From contig JAFAAT010000026.1 of NCBI GenBank assembly GCA_023426425.1, forward strand, positions 1 through 14,716: DNA of 14,716 nucleotides, written 5' to 3'. Under the pieces are notes generated by a model. That model had not been told where the DNA came from, made no database searches, and was given only the letters and a program-made list of their open reading frames with translations. The stretch comes from Bacteroidota bacterium (GTDB taxonomy: Bacteria; Bacteroidota; Bacteroidia; Chitinophagales; Chitinophagaceae). The stretch's first letter is position 1. Each line of letters starts with the position of its first letter. The position numbers and the translations under genes were made by a program. This document shows, in pieces, positions 12,271-14,716 of the stretch.

Positions 12271-14274
12271 ATGCGTAGTGCGGGCTACATATTCCTTCTG
12301 ACTATCTGGTTCCTGGTTGTCGTATCGCTCACAGCAAAGGGACAATCTGCACCGAATAAGTCAGATGATCTTCAACGACAATACCGGGAAGCCCGACGTG
12401 AAGCAAAGGGTGCTATGGCACTAGCCGACACGTTGGTTCGTTATGCAGACCTGCTAGCCTACAGGCCACAGTCAGCACAGCAAGGGAGGGCATTAGCAAT
12501 TGCTGCCATTCGGCTGGCCGATTCCATAAACTATCCCAAAGCAGCAGTACAGGCTCGGATCACTTTGGGCAACGCTCACAATATAGAAAGCAGATCAGAT
12601 TCAGCACTATTGTATTTCCTGCAGGCAGTGCCTGTTGCCGAACGCAATAAGCTACAGTTTCTGCTTCAGGTGCTGTATGGGAATATTGCGGGCGTGTACC
12701 TGGCGAGGACCGAATACCAGCAGGCTCTCACCTACTATTTCAAGGCGGCGGATCTGCTGAAGGCCACCTTTCGTATACAGGAGTCGGAGAGTGTCGCTTA
12801 TTCTGTTTGTGTCACCTACTACAATATGGCGCTTGCCTTACAGGGGTTATACAGCTACGAGGAGGCGCTCAATTTTGCCCGGAAGTCCAACGAAATTGCT
12901 GCCTTTATGGGATTGCAGGATTTGCTGCCTTATACTACAACTGCTAAAGCAAGTATACTGCTGCATCTCAACAGGCTGCAGGAAGCAGAACAGCTTTCTT
13001 CCTCACTATTGGCGAAATCTCAGGCTGAAGATGTCAATCTCAGCCTTCAGTTGCTTCTAGGAGAACTCAGGCTGAAACAGACAGATACAATTGGAGCACT
13101 GTCGCATTTCCGGCAGGGAGCAGGTCTTAGCAGCTTCGCTCTCGACCGCATCCAGGCACTGTGCTCTTTGTCCAGGGTACATTACTATCTACATCAACCC
13201 GACTCCTCCAAAGCAGTTGCTCTGGAAGCATTGAAACTCGCCGAGCGATACAGTGCGCGCCAGGCAATGATGGAATGCTATGCGCTGCTTGCGCGGATTA
13301 ATGCCTTAAGGGGTGATTATCAGACCGCCGCACATTACTTTACGCGTTACCAGCCCCTCCGGGATAGTCTCTCAAACGTAGACCGAAACCGCCTTATTTA
13401 TGCGATGGAGACGCAATATCGCACAGCCGAGAAGGACGTCAAGCTTGCACAGAATAGACTGCTCATATCCGAACAACGAGCAACACTGGCGACCAGAAAT
13501 CTTTGGATATGGGTGGTATCGTTGTCGGGACTGTTGATAGTTGGAGCGTTTGGTTTCTATCAGTACCATCGTTCGCGTCTTCATAATCAGCGCCTGAGAT
13601 TCCTTCAACAGCAGGAGAAGGCAAGATCATTGTTGGCTATGACTCAGGGCGAGGAAAAGGAAAGGAAGCGAATAGCCAGTGCACTTCACGATGGTGTGGT
13701 TGGTTCACTTACGGCTTTGAAACTGCAGTTTCAGCAGGCAAGGAAAAACACACCTGGTCTGGACCAAAACTGCGAATACAATGATGCGTTAAACCTGCTT
13801 GATCAGACAGTGGCTGAGGTGAGAAAGACTGCCCACAACCTTATGCCAGAACTCCTATTATTGCATGGTCTACCCGAAGCTGTGAGCCTTTTCTGTAAGA
13901 GTATTCAAAAATCGCAGGATGTAAAAATCAGCTTTCAATACTATGGCTTTATCGATCGTCTCAACAGGAATTTCGAGCTATTTGTCTATCGTATTATACA
14001 GGAACTAGTACAAAATGTGCTGAAACATGCAAACGCTTCCAATCTGCTCCTTCAACTAAGCTTCCATGACCATATATTAAGTCTCACGGTGGAAGACGAC
14101 GGAATTGGAATCGGAGATTCAGACAATACGAAAGGCGCTGGTCTCAATAGTATCAGAAACCGGACGGGTGAACTCGGCGGCACTATGAATATAATTACTG
14201 GTGCGGGCAAGGGTACTTCAATAGTGATTGAATTCGATTTGGCTGCAAAACCTGCATTTACTTATGAAGATTAA
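12271..14274 (+). CDS. Sensor histidine kinase with periplasmic TPR domain
   Basis: A 667-aa two-component sensor from ATG 12271. An in-frame TTG at 12223 would add 16 residues but spoils the signal peptide and overlaps a likely promoter box. Residues 1-24 are a signal sequence (likely AKG|Q). Residues about 30-370 are helical TPR-like repeats, for example YQQALTYYFKAADLL and YEEALNFARKSNEIA, placed in the periplasm. A helix near 375-410 leads to one transmembrane segment (411-431). The cytoplasmic part has a coiled linker, the HisKA_3 phosphoacceptor in RKRIASALHDGVVGSL (465-480, His473), and a HATPase_c domain. That domain has N-box ELVQNVLKHA (578-587), G1 VEDDGIGI (607-614) and G2 KGAGLNSIRNR (621-631). 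All catalytic boxes look intact. Its stop overlaps the response regulator start by 11 nt. The ligand is unknown. Confidence 0.93.
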   Translation: MRSAGYIFLLTIWFLVVVSLTAKGQSAPNKSDDLQRQYREARREAKGAMALADTLVRYADLLAYRPQSAQQGRALAIAAIRLADSINYPKAAVQARITLGNAHNIESRSDSALLYFLQAVPVAERNKLQFLLQVLYGNIAGVYLARTEYQQALTYYFKAADLLKATFRIQESESVAYSVCVTYYNMALALQGLYSYEEALNFARKSNEIAAFMGLQDLLPYTTTAKASILLHLNRLQEAEQLSSSLLAKSQAEDVNLSLQLLLGELRLKQTDTIGALSHFRQGAGLSSFALDRIQALCSLSRVHYYLHQPDSSKAVALEALKLAERYSARQAMMECYALLARINALRGDYQTAAHYFTRYQPLRDSLSNVDRNRLIYAMETQYRTAEKDVKLAQNRLLISEQRATLATRNLWIWVVSLSGLLIVGAFGFYQYHRSRLHNQRLRFLQQQEKARSLLAMTQGEEKERKRIASALHDGVVGSLTALKLQFQQARKNTPGLDQNCEYNDALNLLDQTVAEVRKTAHNLMPELLLLHGLPEAVSLFCKSIQKSQDVKISFQYYGFIDRLNRNFELFVYRIIQELVQNVLKHANASNLLLQLSFHDHILSLTVEDDGIGIGDSDNTKGAGLNSIRNRTGELGGTMNIITGAGKGTSIVIEFDLAAKPAFTYED

Positions 14275-14716
14275 GGTTTCATTGTTAGATGATCATCCTG
14301 TTGTGCTCAAAGGACTACATGCCATGCTCAGCGATTTTGAACAATTTGATGTGTTACAGTCCTTTAGCACTGCTTCGTCATTGCTTCAATCATTAGCCGA
14401 GATGCAGCCAGATGTCTTACTGCTGGATGTGCAGCTACCAGATAAGCCTGGCGATGAAGTAGCTCAAATTATTTCACGTACTTACCCCCAGATAGCAATA
14501 CTCGCCCTGACGAATCTTGACCAATCCTTCAATGTGAAGAACATGTTCCTCAACGGAGCACGAGGCTATCTGCTGAAGACTTCAGAACCAGATATTCTTC
14601 GGGAGGGTATTGAGACGGTGCATGCAGGAAAGCAATTCATTGACCCGGGACTCAGGGACCAACTTGCTACTGAAATGGTTGACGCATCAGCATCGACTCA
14701 CACCACACCCATACTC
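14264..14716 (+). CDS. NarL/FixJ-type response regulator, 5' part (runs off the right edge)
   Basis: The 151 codons seen form a CheY-like receiver domain. The acidic pocket is Asp9-Asp10 (LLDDHPVVLKGL), the phosphoacceptor Asp55 is in LLLDVQLPDKPG (52-63), the switch Thr is in ALTN, and the conserved Lys is in YLLKTSE. The sequence then enters the linker (DQLATEMVD) before a probable LuxR-type HTH domain outside the window. The NarL class is inferred from the receiver and from the partner being a HisKA_3 kinase. ATG 14264 overlaps the kinase stop by 11 nt in a different frame, which indicates translational coupling and a cognate pair. The last visible residues are Ser/Thr-rich, consistent with an interdomain linker. 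Confidence 0.93.
   Translation, partial: MKIKVSLLDDHPVVLKGLHAMLSDFEQFDVLQSFSTASSLLQSLAEMQPDVLLLDVQLPDKPGDEVAQIISRTYPQIAILALTNLDQSFNVKNMFLNGARGYLLKTSEPDILREGIETVHAGKQFIDPGLRDQLATEMVDASASTHTTPIL

Noticed and set aside
1..14716. Defence, toxin-antitoxin, phage, CRISPR or insertion-sequence content
   Set aside because: All well-supported genes are housekeeping, envelope or signalling; no transposase, integrase, long terminal repeats or spaced direct repeats were seen.

Overview
The window looks like ordinary chromosome from a Bacteroidota bacterium, most likely in or near the Chitinophagaceae. The family-level placement is inference. Several things point to Bacteroidota: perfect TAnnTTTG (-7) promoter boxes before rnpB, the tRNA, the ferredoxin, the thioesterase and the LytTR gene; few clear Shine-Dalgarno sequences; signal peptides with Gln just after the predicted cleavage site; a DUF2520 Rossmann protein; a lone LytTR regulator; and a periplasmic-TPR histidine kinase. 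I see no transposase, integrase, CRISPR array, phage gene or sharp change in composition.

Layout. Positions 1-1315 hold the 5' part of a lipoprotein gene (minus), a divergent ogt-type DNA repair methyltransferase (plus), and the RNase P RNA gene rnpB with its own promoter and terminator. Positions 1366-1988 hold a minus-strand pair, an ISC-type [2Fe-2S] ferredoxin followed by iscX. Positions 2093-4467 hold an exported esterase and a rhomboid protease on the plus strand, 8 nt apart. A lipoprotein alpha/beta hydrolase (4493-5482, minus) converges on them. A gap of about 305 nt follows with no recognisable gene.

Positions 5788-9477 are a compact five-gene minus-strand cluster. In transcription order it runs FAH-family hydrolase, bestrophin-like channel, uracil-DNA glycosylase (ung), PlsC-like acyltransferase, DUF2520 Rossmann protein. 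The gaps are 8 and 3 nt, then two ATGA overlaps. A hotdog thioesterase is divergent from it (9582-10025, plus). Next come a solitary tRNA-Met(CAU) with its own promoter and a strong terminator, and an exported bleomycin-hydrolase-like C1 peptidase with a strong terminator.

The right end (11705-14716) is a signalling locus. A stand-alone LytTR DNA-binding protein (minus) is divergent from a TPR-containing sensor kinase (HisKA_3/HATPase), whose gene overlaps a NarL/FixJ-type response regulator that runs off the window. The kinase and regulator form a two-component pair. The LytTR protein may be a local regulator or target, which is inference.

Nothing here is clearly a new defence, toxin or mobile system. 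The points most worth a second look are the LytTR/TPR-kinase arrangement and its shared intergenic region, the fdx-iscX pair standing apart from other ISC genes, the rhomboid with large extra domains and a forced TTG start, and the exported C1 peptidase.
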